64,000 nucleotides of DNA from Paenibacillus_AR mesotrionivorans (GCF_046098205.1 NZ_JBJURJ010000004.1:124001-188000); one strand, 5' to 3'; counted from the first letter of the stretch, positions 8,405 through 17,338 are shown. Notes: generated by a model not told the origin, from the sequence alone. Made by a program: numbers and translations.

Positions 8405-8441
8405 AGCCAATCAAGAGGAATGCTCTTGGTTGGCTTTTTTT
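8405..8441 (+). terminator. Terminator after dpaA
   Basis: A perfect 13-bp stem, AGCCAATCAAGAG with CTCTTGGTTGGCT, is followed by seven T residues, starting 15 bases after the dpaA stop. Confidence 0.92.
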
Positions 8442-8525
8442 CGCGGACAAAACGCATGCGTTAACCAAAAATTGGGGATGGTAGAGGGATAGCAGTGTAT
8501 TTTTGGAGAATAGGTGGTTATTCGT

Positions 8526-9140
8526 ATGGATTATCAAGAGGGGCTGAGCCGGGTGGGAGATGCCAACTCCAAAATTGTGGAGGCAAACGGCGAGGTTGCG
8601 GACGTTATTTTCAGTGTGTATATCTATCATTGGAACTGGTATTTGGCTATATTCCTGATCATCGCTCCTTGGGTGATATGGGCCATTTTCAGGAATCGGG
8701 AAAGCACCGCAAGATTATTGCTGGCGGCGCTGTTTATTATGATTTTCTCGGCGGTGCTGGATACCATCGGCATCGAAAACGGACTATGGGCTTATCCGGT
8801 GAAGGCGATTCCTTCCCCCACTCTGAGCTTTTCCTACCGATTATCCGTGCTGCCGGTGCTTGCCATGCTGCTGATCCAATATAAGCCCCATGTCAGTCCG
8901 ATTCTGAAGTCGATTCTTTATGCGGGGGTCAGCGCTTATGTTGGTTTGCCCCTCATGTCTATGGTCGATCTGTACAAAAAGCTGAACTGGGCGTACACCT
9001 ATTCCTTTTTTATTCTCATCACCATGTATTTGATCGCCTATTGGCTTACCCAGCTAAAAAGCTTTAAGCCCATATCGCCCGGACCCGATAAGGAAGAGCC
9101 CGAACTTCATCTGGTGCGCAGAAGGGAAAAGGCGCGTTAA
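8526..9140 (+). CDS. CBO0543-like integral membrane protein
   Basis: This 204-residue protein has about five membrane helices (for example YHWNWYLAIFLIIAPWVIW and LLLAALFIMIFSAVL) and a charged cytoplasmic-looking tail (PDKEEPELHLVRRREKAR). The W-rich first helix and the DTIGIENGLWAYP loop resemble the CBO0543 family common in spore formers, whose function is unknown. A GTG at 8514 is an alternative start; the ATG at 8526 was chosen because AGGTGG lies 9 bases before it. It sits alone between the dpaA terminator and a convergent gene. Confidence 0.7.
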   Translation: MDYQEGLSRVGDANSKIVEANGEVADVIFSVYIYHWNWYLAIFLIIAPWVIWAIFRNRESTARLLLAALFIMIFSAVLDTIGIENGLWAYPVKAIPSPTLSFSYRLSVLPVLAMLLIQYKPHVSPILKSILYAGVSAYVGLPLMSMVDLYKKLNWAYTYSFFILITMYLIAYWLTQLKSFKPISPGPDKEEPELHLVRRREKAR

Positions 9141-9178
9141 CTCCCGCCTAGCAGGCAAGGAAAGCGGCCAAAAATTAT

Positions 9179-9213
9179 AAAAAAGAGCAGGTTATCGAAA
9201 AGATAGCCCGCTC
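9179..9213 (-). terminator. Terminator of the secreted NlpC/P60-like gene
   Basis: GAGCaGGTTATC (9185-9196) pairs with GATAGCCcGCTC (9202-9213). On the minus strand the hairpin is followed by a run of six T residues. Confidence 0.75.
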
Positions 9214-9310
9214 CTTATATTAGGTGCCTCTGGTGCCATAATTGCATGATGTACTTAAGCTTGTAGCTCGGACAGCATTTTTAGCCGTGACATATTGAGT
9301 TCCTACCCGA

Positions 9311-10954
9311 TTACCAACCATTAAACCGACGGAGTACATATCCTTCGCTGCTCAGATAAGCTGTGGTTCTGGAATAGGCCTTTGTCTTGTCATCGCCGGT
9401 TGTTGTGGCTTCCCGGGTATTGATGCTTGATCCGTTGACCCCTACATAGAACAGCACATGTGATCCGCTATTTACGTAGATATCATAGATCTGCCTGGCT
9501 GATGCGGCAATGGAATAGGTATAGGTAGAGCTTGCTAAATTTGTGGTGCTCAGCTTGGAGGTAAAGCCGGCTGCACTGCCCACGAAGCCCGAGCAGTCTA
9601 AGCCTGCGGTGCCGCTTTGGTAACCGGTGGTATCGGTGTTCACATTACCGGCAAATTTCCCTTTGCTCATGGCATCGGCGAAGCTTGTCCAGCTAGAGGA
9701 GGAATAGGTGGTCAGTCCATCGTTTCCTCCCCATGCATAAGGAATTCCTGTCTGAGTGGAGCCAGTAGCTGCACTTACAAGATAATCAGGCGTAGTGACC
9801 TTGGACGAATTGGGATTGACTTTGTTGGCTGCATTATAAGTCCAGGTAAGTGATGACATCGAATTGGCCTTGGTCTGAGTGGTATCCCGGGTGTTAGGCG
9901 CGTTAGAAGCCAAGGTGATGGCCTTAGCCTGAAGCTCCTCGGCAGCTTCATCCTTAAGAGCCTTTGCCTTAATCTGTGGAAGCTGAGACTTAAAGCTGGC
10001 AGAAGGGACAAAGGCCTTTTTGGTGATCTGCACCTGATCCTTCAAGCACAGGATTTGGTACAAATCTCCATTGGCAGTCAGCTCAATCATTTGGTTAGGT
10101 GTAAAATAATAGCTGCTGAGATCAATCGGTGCTACAGCCGTCAGGCTGTTTCCGGCATACTTCCGGACGGTATATTCACCCCTTACCTTGGGGGTATCAA
10201 CCTGATCAAACAAATCCACATATAAGGTATTGTTTTGATCCGCATGAAGCACATTTACGCTGCCCAGCAGCTCGCTGGCGGAAACTTCAATATTGACGCC
10301 GTTCCGGGAGATTTGAGCGGTTTTAAGATCCTTTTTCATGGCTGCGGGGAGCTTGCTGCTCTCAGAAATGCCGGCTGTATCGGCAGCGGACAGAGCCTCA
10401 CCCGGAATGCCAACCGGATAGCTGGTTTGGTTAGCAGACAGCCACACCTTGCCGGCGCTGTCTTTATACAGCTTTTCCATGGCATAACCATCCACACCTG
10501 CAGGGGCAGGCACCTCCTGAAGCAGATTGCCGTCCAAGGATGTGATAAAGATGCTTCCCTTATCCGTGTCCATCAAGTAGACCTTATCCTCCCCAACAGC
10601 CAAGCTTCGAATATAGTGGCTGTATGGGATGGCAATATCGAATGCGAAGGAGCCGTCTTTATATACATTAATCCGCTTATGCACATTGTCGGCAATGAGT
10701 ATGGAGTGATCCGCATTGACCGTAAAGGCCTCCGGCCCCTCCTTGCCGCCTTCCTGAATGGAATAACCGAGTTCCCCGGGGCCGCTGCCTACATTCACGG
10801 TCAGAACAACGGTATCGCGGGACGAGATCAGATCTGCGGAGGCATCAGGAGCAACGGACGGTGCTGCAAAGGAGGTGGAAGGCAGCATAAGGATGGCGGC
10901 AATCAACAGGGCTGCGCGGCAGCTTGTCAGAAATCGTTTGTTGGCTTTAAACAT
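9311..10954 (-). CDS. Secreted protein with beta-rich N-terminal half and NlpC/P60-like C-terminal domain
   Basis: This 547-residue protein starts with a clear Sec signal peptide (KANKRFLTSCR, hydrophobic core, STSFA-APS). Residues about 40-330 hold repeated NHL/beta-propeller-like strands (ILIADNVHKRINVYKDG; KVYLMDTDKGSIFI). The last ~150 residues resemble a cell-wall endopeptidase or amidase domain: GIPYAWGG, LDCSGFVG with the presumed nucleophile Cys near 454, and SHVLFYVG with a His near 499. The start at 10954 excludes 15 residues that would precede the signal peptide. It is likely a wall-modifying enzyme with a ligand-sensing or binding propeller; substrate unknown. Confidence 0.75.
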   Translation of the reverse strand: MFKANKRFLTSCRAALLIAAILMLPSTSFAAPSVAPDASADLISSRDTVVLTVNVGSGPGELGYSIQEGGKEGPEAFTVNADHSILIADNVHKRINVYKDGSFAFDIAIPYSHYIRSLAVGEDKVYLMDTDKGSIFITSLDGNLLQEVPAPAGVDGYAMEKLYKDSAGKVWLSANQTSYPVGIPGEALSAADTAGISESSKLPAAMKKDLKTAQISRNGVNIEVSASELLGSVNVLHADQNNTLYVDLFDQVDTPKVRGEYTVRKYAGNSLTAVAPIDLSSYYFTPNQMIELTANGDLYQILCLKDQVQITKKAFVPSASFKSQLPQIKAKALKDEAAEELQAKAITLASNAPNTRDTTQTKANSMSSLTWTYNAANKVNPNSSKVTTPDYLVSAATGSTQTGIPYAWGGNDGLTTYSSSSWTSFADAMSKGKFAGNVNTDTTGYQSGTAGLDCSGFVGSAAGFTSKLSTTNLASSTYTYSIAASARQIYDIYVNSGSHVLFYVGVNGSSINTREATTTGDDKTKAYSRTTAYLSSEGYVLRRFNGW

Positions 10955-11139
10955 GGTTTTCCTACCCTTCGTTTTGAAGTGAGAATAGTGACTTTGCACT
11001 TTTAGGATTTAAGCCAATACAGACTAAGACCGCTTCTCCTTTCTGTAAAAATAATGTAATTATGCAATACTATCCCATCGTATCATAGTGTAAAAATTTG
11101 GAAAGTGGGAAAAATCACAAGCATGGATTAAATGAAACG

Positions 11140-11179
11140 AAAAAAGGCCCCCGAGCAGCAACTCGGGGACCATTTTTTT
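11140..11179. terminator. Hairpin terminator, T-rich on both sides
   Basis: CCCCGAG (11149-11155) pairs with CTCGGGG (11162-11168), with an A tract before and a T tract after. It lies about 40 bases after the TetR gene's stop and upstream of the secreted gene, so it mainly ends TetR-gene transcription. Confidence 0.75.
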
Positions 11180-11220
11180 ATGAAATCAGCCTATGAAATG
11201 CAGAATTGAGGCTGACGCGT

Positions 11221-11775
11221 TTAGAGATTGCGTTCCAAAAGCGCGCCTAGTTGCTCAGCCAGTACCTGGTACGAGAAGGGCTTTTCATTCATGAACCACC
11301 ACTCCACCACGCCCGCGTAAGCCGCCGCCGTAAACCGGACCAGAACCTCCTCCCGGATGCCTTCATTCTTCCCGCGGGTCACATCCAGCTCACAGCGGAA
11401 TTCCTCAATGAGAAAATCCAGAAACCGGTTGCGGAAATAAGGGGCGCCTTTGCTGGCCAGCATCAACGAGAAGAAGGAATACTGCGCATCGAAATACTCG
11501 CAGAACACCAGAGTAGCCTCCGTCCATTCCAGCCGGCAGGAGGATTCGCACAGCTCCCGAAGCCGGTCCATATGCTCTCCGATCAGCTTGTCCAGAAGAT
11601 CATATTTGTCCAGATAGTGCAGGTAAATGGTTCCGCGATTCACATTGGCCCTGTCGGAAATATCCTGGATGGTGATGTCATCCAGATGTTTTTCGCCCAT
11701 CAGGGTAATCAAGGCGGTTTTGATGGCCTCCTGGGATTTGAGAATCCGTCTGTCCACTTTCGCCGATTTCACCAT
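11221..11775 (-). CDS. TetR-family transcriptional regulator
   Basis: This 184-residue protein has an N-terminal DNA-binding domain: ITIQDISDRANVNRGTIYLH with YLDKYDLLDKL is the classic TetR helix-turn-helix. The helical C-terminal domain has the VRFTAAAYAGVVEWWF pattern seen in DhaS-like members. It is divergent from a zinc alcohol dehydrogenase gene, with 182 bases between, and probably represses it. The inducer is unknown; an aldehyde, quinone or alcohol would fit the neighbour. Confidence 0.92.
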   Translation of the reverse strand: MVKSAKVDRRILKSQEAIKTALITLMGEKHLDDITIQDISDRANVNRGTIYLHYLDKYDLLDKLIGEHMDRLRELCESSCRLEWTEATLVFCEYFDAQYSFFSLMLASKGAPYFRNRFLDFLIEEFRCELDVTRGKNEGIREEVLVRFTAAAYAGVVEWWFMNEKPFSYQVLAEQLGALLERNL

Positions 11776-11829
11776 TTCAACGGCACCACACTTTCAATCA
11801 TCATTTATTGCACAAATCCAAGCAGAATT

Positions 11830-11843
11830 GTTCATTATTGAAC
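11830..11843. promoter_or_regulatory. Candidate TetR operator
   Basis: The perfect palindrome GTTCA-TTAT-TGAAC lies between the TetR and alcohol dehydrogenase genes, 21 bases before the dehydrogenase -35 element. The assignment is inferred from symmetry and position. Confidence 0.4.
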
Positions 11844-11863
11844 GGAAACGGCTGATTTAACCA

Positions 11864-11891
11864 TTGCAATCGTTCCTGATGTTTTTATAAT
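11864..11891 (+). promoter_or_regulatory. Promoter of the alcohol dehydrogenase gene
   Basis: TTGCAA (11864-11869), a 16-base spacer and TATAAT (11886-11891) lie 66 bases before the start codon. Confidence 0.55.
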
Positions 11892-11957
11892 AATAAACAT
11901 GTGTCCATTAATCAATGAGTATCCAATTATTCCTCAGCAAAATAAGGAGGCCATACC

Positions 11958-12998
11958 ATGTGCAAAACCCATGTTTTATCTGTAGCCAGCGCCAAAGCGC
12001 CTTTCGAGAAAACAGTAATTGAACGCAGAGCCCTGCGGCCCCATGATGTCCTCATCGATATTCAATTCAGCGGCATCTGCCACTCGGATATACACAGCGC
12101 TCACGGGGAGTGGGGCGGAGGGATTTTCCCTATGGTGCCCGGCCATGAAATCGCCGGAGTTGTTTCGGCAGTGGGCCCGGAGGTGACGAAATTTGCTGTG
12201 GGGGACCGTGTAGGTGTGGGCTGTTTTGTGGATTCCTGCGGGGAATGTGAATACTGTCTCCAGGGGGAGGAGCAATACTGCACCAAAGGTGTGGTTTCCA
12301 CCTATAATGCCCTGGACTATGACGGCAACCCCACCTATGGCGGCTACAGCCAGAAGATTGTGGTGACCGAAGGGTTTGTGGTGCGGATTCCAGACGCCCT
12401 CTCCCTGGATGCCGCCAGCCCGCTTTTGTGCGCAGGCATTACCACCTACTCCCCTCTCCGCCATTGGAAAGCGGGTCCCGGCAAAAAAGTCGCCATCGTG
12501 GGAGTGGGCGGTCTGGGCCATCTGGCCATCCAATTCGCCCATGCTATGGGCGCCGAGGTGACCGTGCTCAGCCGGTCCCGGGATAAGGAAGCGGAGGCCC
12601 GTTCCTTCGGCGCGGACCATTATTATGCCACCGGGGAGGAAGGCACCTTCGCGGCCTTGGCCAACCGCTTCGACCTGATCCTGAATACGGTATCGGCTAA
12701 TCTGGATGTAGACGCCTACCTGTCCATGCTGCGAATTGACGGCACGCTGGTGAACGTCGGAGCGCCGGGCAAGCCGGACCAGTACCATGTATTTTCGCTG
12801 ATTATGGGACGCAAGAGCCTGGCCGGTTCGCTGGTGGGCGGAATCCGTGAAACCCAGGAGATGCTGGATTTCGCCGCGGCGCATGGCATCGCCCCTCAAA
12901 TCGAAGTTATCCGGGCCGATCAGGTGGATGAGGCTTATGAGCGGGTTCTTGCCAGCGATGTGCGGTACCGCTTCGTTATTGATATGGCTACCTTGTAA
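11958..12998 (+). CDS. NAD(P)-dependent zinc alcohol dehydrogenase (CAD/YahK type)
   Basis: This 346-residue medium-chain dehydrogenase has the catalytic zinc ligands in GICHSDIH and GHEIAG, the structural zinc cysteines in CGECEYCLQGEEQYC, and the Rossmann GVGGLGHLAIQFA. The order and spacing match the cinnamyl-alcohol-dehydrogenase branch that reduces aldehydes with NADPH. AAGGAGG lies just before the ATG. Its divergent TetR neighbour suggests induction by a toxic aldehyde or related compound. Confidence 0.93.
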   Translation: MCKTHVLSVASAKAPFEKTVIERRALRPHDVLIDIQFSGICHSDIHSAHGEWGGGIFPMVPGHEIAGVVSAVGPEVTKFAVGDRVGVGCFVDSCGECEYCLQGEEQYCTKGVVSTYNALDYDGNPTYGGYSQKIVVTEGFVVRIPDALSLDAASPLLCAGITTYSPLRHWKAGPGKKVAIVGVGGLGHLAIQFAHAMGAEVTVLSRSRDKEAEARSFGADHYYATGEEGTFAALANRFDLILNTVSANLDVDAYLSMLRIDGTLVNVGAPGKPDQYHVFSLIMGRKSLAGSLVGGIRETQEMLDFAAAHGIAPQIEVIRADQVDEAYERVLASDVRYRFVIDMATL

Positions 12999-13010
12999 AA
13001 AAGAAGCACA

Positions 13011-13043
13011 AAAAACTCCTGCGTTTTACGCGCGGGAGTTTTT
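13011..13043. terminator. Bidirectional terminator between convergent genes
   Basis: AAAAACTCC...GGAGTTTTT forms a stem with A and T tracts on either side. It lies between the stop of the alcohol dehydrogenase and the stop of the convergent SbnB gene. Confidence 0.85.
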
Positions 13044-13073
13044 GTTATACGGCCGGTTGTTGCGGCGGAGGCT

Positions 13074-14045
13074 TCATGTAAGCTCCGTTCCTATCCCCAT
13101 TTCTCTGGCCCTGCGGGCAAAATAAACCCCTGTGGCGATATCGAACACACCCATGCCCATGGGGCAGAAGAGGATCGGCTCTGCTCCTGCAAACTCCGCG
13201 AGGCTGCGGCGGCAGACCACATCGGCGAGGGTGCGGGTGCCGGAGCGGGTTAGTCCCTGCTCCAGATGAAGCCGTTCGATATCCGTATTCTCCCGGCAGA
13301 CCTCCTCCCAATCATCGACGATGATAGCCTTCACCGACGCCAGCGCCTCGGAATGGTAATCCCGCAGGGACACATTCAGGAGAAGCTGACCTTCTGTGGG
13401 GGGAAGATGGATATACCGGTGATCGGAAACGGTGCAGGTCATGAAGATATCCGAACTCCGGTACACCTCCTCCCAGGATGCTGCTGCCTTGGTCTTTTCC
13501 AGGTAGTGGGCCGGCACGTCGGCCTCCGGCAGGTTCACCTCCCGGAGATCATAAATCCGCACTCTTCTAATCCGGTCCCCGTAAAGCGCCAAGGCCATTT
13601 CATAATGAAGCCTGCCTACAGGACCCCATCCTATAATTCCCAGATTAATCTGCTCCAGCGGCTGCTCCTCCAGGAAAGCGCGCATCATAAGCCCGCTGAC
13701 GGAGGCGGTTCTGACGATGCTGGTCAAGGGCGAATTCAGAATGGCGGAGGGTACGCCAGTTTGCGCATCATTCAATACCATTACGCTGTGGGCACGGGGC
13801 AGGCCGTGGTTAATATTGTCCGGGAAGCTGGCAATCCACTTGATGCCGGCCGCTTGGACCGGCCCTCCAACGTAAGCGGGCATGGCAATAATCCGGTTCC
13901 GCGGATCTCCATACCGCAGATAGGGCTTGATCGGCTGGGCATAATCCCCCGTATCGGCAGTAAACACCGCAGCCTCCAGTGCATCCAGAAGAGCAGGCCA
14001 GTCAAGGCCCACAGCCCGGATATCCCGGTCATTCAGATACAGCAT
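13074..14045 (-). CDS. sbnB: 2,3-diaminopropionate biosynthesis protein SbnB-like
   Basis: This 323-residue member of the ornithine cyclodeaminase/mu-crystallin family has the N-terminal oligomerisation part with IKPYLRYGDPRNRIIAMPAYVGG and the catalytic AAGIKWIASFPDN segment. A Rossmann domain follows (LGIIGWGPVGRLHYEMA). In staphylococci SbnB oxidatively hydrolyses N-(1-amino-1-carboxyl-2-ethyl)-glutamate to L-2,3-diaminopropionate and 2-oxoglutarate. Here it sits 48 bases downstream of a gene with an SbnA domain, which makes the intermediate, so the pair is self-consistent. The ATG at 14045 was preferred to one at 14066. Confidence 0.85.
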   Translation of the reverse strand: MLYLNDRDIRAVGLDWPALLDALEAAVFTADTGDYAQPIKPYLRYGDPRNRIIAMPAYVGGPVQAAGIKWIASFPDNINHGLPRAHSVMVLNDAQTGVPSAILNSPLTSIVRTASVSGLMMRAFLEEQPLEQINLGIIGWGPVGRLHYEMALALYGDRIRRVRIYDLREVNLPEADVPAHYLEKTKAAASWEEVYRSSDIFMTCTVSDHRYIHLPPTEGQLLLNVSLRDYHSEALASVKAIIVDDWEEVCRENTDIERLHLEQGLTRSGTRTLADVVCRRSLAEFAGAEPILFCPMGMGVFDIATGVYFARRAREMGIGTELT

Positions 14046-14093
14046 AACGTGTCCTCCTTCCGGCAAAATACCGGTCCTGCTTCAGCGGATAGT

Positions 14094-16283
14094 TCACTCC
14101 CCGGGCAGTCTGCCAAACTGGCTTTTGACCCAGGTGTCCGAATAGACGGTGTCCAGGTAACGCTCTCCCTTATCATGGATGATACCGGCACATACAGCCC
14201 CCGGCGGCAGCTGCGGCTCCATCCTTCTGACGGCTGCAAGGACACCCCCTGAGGAGGGACCGGCCAGAATGCCTTCCTTCTGCGCCAGCGCCCGGCAGCT
14301 CTCCACCATCTCCCAGTCGGAGACATGAATGATATGGTCCGCCAAATCCGGCCCGCAGAAGGGAGGCACAATTCCGGCGCCCAGCCCGGGGAACCGCCGC
14401 TTCTCCTGATTCCCGCCGAATATCGCGCTGCCCTCAGCGTCGACCGCAACAATCCTCGTGGCAAGCTTATGATCCCTGACATATTCGGCCAGCCCCCGGA
14501 TGGTCCCGCAGGTGCTGACACTGCAGAACAGATAGTCCACCCGGTGAAGCTGCTCCGCGATTTCCTTCATGGTGGTATGGTAGTGGGCCAGGTAATTATT
14601 GATGTTGGCATATTGGTTCGGCCAATAGCTGCCCGGTATGGCCCCGAGCAGCTCCTCCACACGGTGCAGCCGGGCGGGCAGGAACTCGCCGGTAACCGGG
14701 TCAGGTTCGGACACGTAGCTGATTTGCGCACCAAGGGCCTGCATGATCTTGAGGTTGGCCTCCGTTGTTCTCGGATCGATGACGCTGATGAAGCGCAGCT
14801 CCAGACAGCGGCAAATCATCGCCAGGCTGATGGCCATGTTGCCCGAGCTGGACTCGATAATCACGCTTCCTCTGCCGATCCGGCCTTCCTTCCAGGCTTC
14901 CTGAAGCATCCGCAGGGCGGGACGGTCCTTGGCGCTGCCTCCCGGATTCAGAAGCTCCAGCTTACCGTAGACGGTGATTTCGCTCCCCGGAAACAGGCGG
15001 CTGAGCTTAACCAGAGGCGTATTACCGATGGTGGAAAGGAAACCTGTGCTAAACTCCTCCGGCTCCGGGGGGATAACAGCCGACCCGTAATACAGCTTCT
15101 TGTTCTTAACCTGAGTCCTCTGCGGCGGTTCATCCTGTCCGACTGCAGTCACCTCAATATCGTCCAGCAGGCGGTTTTGGATCATCAGGCCGATCTCCGG
15201 GATCGATTCCCGGATGTCTCTGCGGATAGCGGGAATGGCCTCGTCCAGCGGGGATTTGCTGCGGATGTGGACCCGAAGGGCATTTTCCCGCACATGGACC
15301 CGGACGATCGCATCCTGAACATGCCGGTACACAGCCTGCTCGATATCGTACAGGCTGATTTTCTCTCCGTGTTTCAGCTCCTTGCCCACCCTTTTGACAA
15401 TGGACTGGAAGCTCTGCCTCTCCATGCCGTCCACCGTGATGGCCCGCAGGTCCCTGACCACATCGTAGGTGACAAAACGCAAGGCAGGCAGCTCCCGTCG
15501 GACGAAGGAGGTGACGGCAAGAATACGTTCATCTGCGCCCAGGGGCTCCAGCTCCAGGCCCAGCTCATCTGCCCCGATGCCCTCCGCATATATACCGTCT
15601 GCCAGAAGATATCTGCCGGCCTCATGGGAGTAATACGCCATCGTCCCCATTTCAATGGAGCCGTAGGTGTCGGTGATATGGCTCTCCTGAAGCCCGAACA
15701 GGCGGGCCATGTTCTGCTGCCACTGGGGGGTGGCGACTTCTCCCACCAGAATGATCCGGCGGATGCCGAAGGCGCGGGGGTCCGCAGCAGCATGGACGAT
15801 ATGGTCCAGGATGGATGGCATGGTATACAGCAAATCCGGCTGGAAGGAGAGCAGCTGCTCAATATGCTCCTCTACGGGCAGCTCGAAGGGAATGGCACGC
15901 CCCTCCAGCCCAAGCTGCTTGAATATGTCCAAGGCCGTGCTGGCTGCATGGCCTGTTCCCATATCGGCCAGAGCCTTGGTGCATCCACTTCCGGCGATCA
16001 GCTGGCCGAACAGCCTGGTTTTGATCTCCACATAGCTCTGGTCATCCTCTTCCGAATAAAAGATGGATTTCCGTGCGCCAGAGCTTGTACCTGAGGTCCG
16101 GTAGACGGCTAAGGCCGGGTCAGGGGCTTTGTTATAATAATGGGCCTCGAGAATCTCTGCGGACATGAGGGGAAGGTCCTGCAGGGAAACGTTTGGTTGA
16201 TGGACTCCGGGCAGATTTTTGTACCAGGGGAAGACCTGGATTACCTCCTGCAGCTTCTCCTGCAATTTGTCTAGCGGTAGCAT
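14094..16283 (-). CDS. Fusion of an adenylate-forming ligase (PaaK/CapK-like) with SbnA
   Basis: This is a 729-residue two-part protein. Residues 1-~400 look like a phenylacetate-CoA-ligase-type adenylate-forming enzyme: the P-loop RTSGTSSGARKS (62-72), the TDTYGSIEMG motif (205-213), and a C-terminal subdomain ending near K395. Residues ~410-729 are a cysteine-synthase-fold PLP enzyme of the SbnA type: FLSTIGNTPLVKL, the PLP lysine in NPGGSAKDR (K452) and the phosphate loop SSSGNMA. Known SbnA enzymes join O-phosphoserine and glutamate but are free-standing at ~320 residues. The ligase half probably activates a carboxylate for coupling to the product. No carrier protein is seen. GGAGG precedes the ATG. 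Confidence 0.82.
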   Translation of the reverse strand: MLPLDKLQEKLQEVIQVFPWYKNLPGVHQPNVSLQDLPLMSAEILEAHYYNKAPDPALAVYRTSGTSSGARKSIFYSEEDDQSYVEIKTRLFGQLIAGSGCTKALADMGTGHAASTALDIFKQLGLEGRAIPFELPVEEHIEQLLSFQPDLLYTMPSILDHIVHAAADPRAFGIRRIILVGEVATPQWQQNMARLFGLQESHITDTYGSIEMGTMAYYSHEAGRYLLADGIYAEGIGADELGLELEPLGADERILAVTSFVRRELPALRFVTYDVVRDLRAITVDGMERQSFQSIVKRVGKELKHGEKISLYDIEQAVYRHVQDAIVRVHVRENALRVHIRSKSPLDEAIPAIRRDIRESIPEIGLMIQNRLLDDIEVTAVGQDEPPQRTQVKNKKLYYGSAVIPPEPEEFSTGFLSTIGNTPLVKLSRLFPGSEITVYGKLELLNPGGSAKDRPALRMLQEAWKEGRIGRGSVIIESSSGNMAISLAMICRCLELRFISVIDPRTTEANLKIMQALGAQISYVSEPDPVTGEFLPARLHRVEELLGAIPGSYWPNQYANINNYLAHYHTTMKEIAEQLHRVDYLFCSVSTCGTIRGLAEYVRDHKLATRIVAVDAEGSAIFGGNQEKRRFPGLGAGIVPPFCGPDLADHIIHVSDWEMVESCRALAQKEGILAGPSSGGVLAAVRRMEPQLPPGAVCAGIIHDKGERYLDTVYSDTWVKSQFGRLPGE

Positions 16284-16444
16284 AGCCGCCTCCGTTCGCT
16301 GCCTGATGCAGCCTCGTTAGTTGAATGTCACCATAATTTATGATGATTTTCCCGGGTATGTTCTCGGATTGGGCCAATTGCCCAGGCAAAAGCCGTGCCG
16401 CTGCCGTACTGTATTGCGAGAGGTACAGGAGCGGAGGGGAAGCG

Positions 16445-17293
16445 ATGAGGGGCATGGCGGTAAGCCGCATATCCAACAAACTGACGAAAACCCGGGTGCT
16501 GGTGAAACATCCGGAGCTGAACAAGCATATTCCGGCTACGCGGAGGATGGATAAATCCAGTTTGCAGGGGATGCTGGAGAAGTATGGCATGGTGTATATC
16601 AAACCCTGCTGCGGTTCTTTGGGTAAGGGGGTCATCCGGGTTGAACGGTTGTCCGCCGGTGGAAAAGCGGGAAGCAGCGAGAAGGAGAACCTGAGCGCTT
16701 TAGGGCAGAAGGGGAGCTACCGGTATCAGGCGGGCACCCGGGTGAGCAGCTTTACCGGCTATGACAAGCTGTACCATGCCCTGGCCGGTGAGACGTTGGG
16801 CAAGCCGTATCTCGTACAGAAGGGGATCAGGCTGCTTACGTATGAGAGCCGTCCCTTCGATATCCGGGTCATGGTGCAGAAGAGTCCCAAGGGAGGATGG
16901 GAGGCGACGGGAATCGCCGGGCGGGTGGCCCATCCCCGTAAGGTGGTGACCAATGGGAGCCAGGGAGGAACTATTTACCCGGTGGAGACGTTATTGGAGA
17001 CTCACACCTCTTTGGCCAAACGGACAGATCTGATCGACTCCATGAACCGGTTGGGGGTGAAGGCGGCTGTACAGCTGAGCGGGACTTACCCCGGTCTCCG
17101 GGAAATCGGCGTGGATATCGCCCTGGATAAGGGCCTGCACCCATGGATTCTGGAGGTGAACACCTATCCGGATCCCTGCCCCTTCACCAAGCTCCCGGAC
17201 GACCGTATGCTCCGCCGCATCGTCCGTTACGGCAAGGCGTACGGCCGGATTTATTGCCTGAAGTGCACCAAGGCCAAGCGGGGAATGGGGTAA
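16445..17293 (+). CDS. YheC/YheD-family ATP-grasp-like protein
   Basis: This 282-residue protein has the YheC/YheD pattern: VYIKPCCGSLGKGVIRV (ATP-grasp lysine and small loop), RPFDIRVMVQKSPKGGWE and the metal-site-like LEVNTYPDPCPF. Family members are linked to the spore coat but their chemistry is unproven; the fold belongs to carboxylate-amine ligases. The ATG at 16445 follows GGAGGGGA. The gene is divergent from the ligase/SbnA fusion with 161 bases between. Either a spore role or amide-bond formation with a diaminopropionate product is possible; the second is inference. Confidence 0.82.
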   Translation: MRGMAVSRISNKLTKTRVLVKHPELNKHIPATRRMDKSSLQGMLEKYGMVYIKPCCGSLGKGVIRVERLSAGGKAGSSEKENLSALGQKGSYRYQAGTRVSSFTGYDKLYHALAGETLGKPYLVQKGIRLLTYESRPFDIRVMVQKSPKGGWEATGIAGRVAHPRKVVTNGSQGGTIYPVETLLETHTSLAKRTDLIDSMNRLGVKAAVQLSGTYPGLREIGVDIALDKGLHPWILEVNTYPDPCPFTKLPDDRMLRRIVRYGKAYGRIYCLKCTKAKRGMG

Positions 17294-17308
17294 GGAGGGT
17301 TTGAAGAG

Positions 17309-17338
17309 GCTCCTGCGTATGGTGCGCAGGGGCTTTTT
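17309..17338 (+). terminator. Terminator after the YheC/D-like gene
   Basis: GCTCCTGCG pairs with CGCAGGGGC (one mismatch) and is followed by TTTTT, 15 bases after the stop codon. Confidence 0.85.

Noticed and set aside
14325..16094. 589-codon plus-strand ORF opposite the ligase/SbnA fusion
   Set aside because: It mirrors the real gene in GC-rich DNA, has no ribosome site, and its product is low-complexity with no family features.
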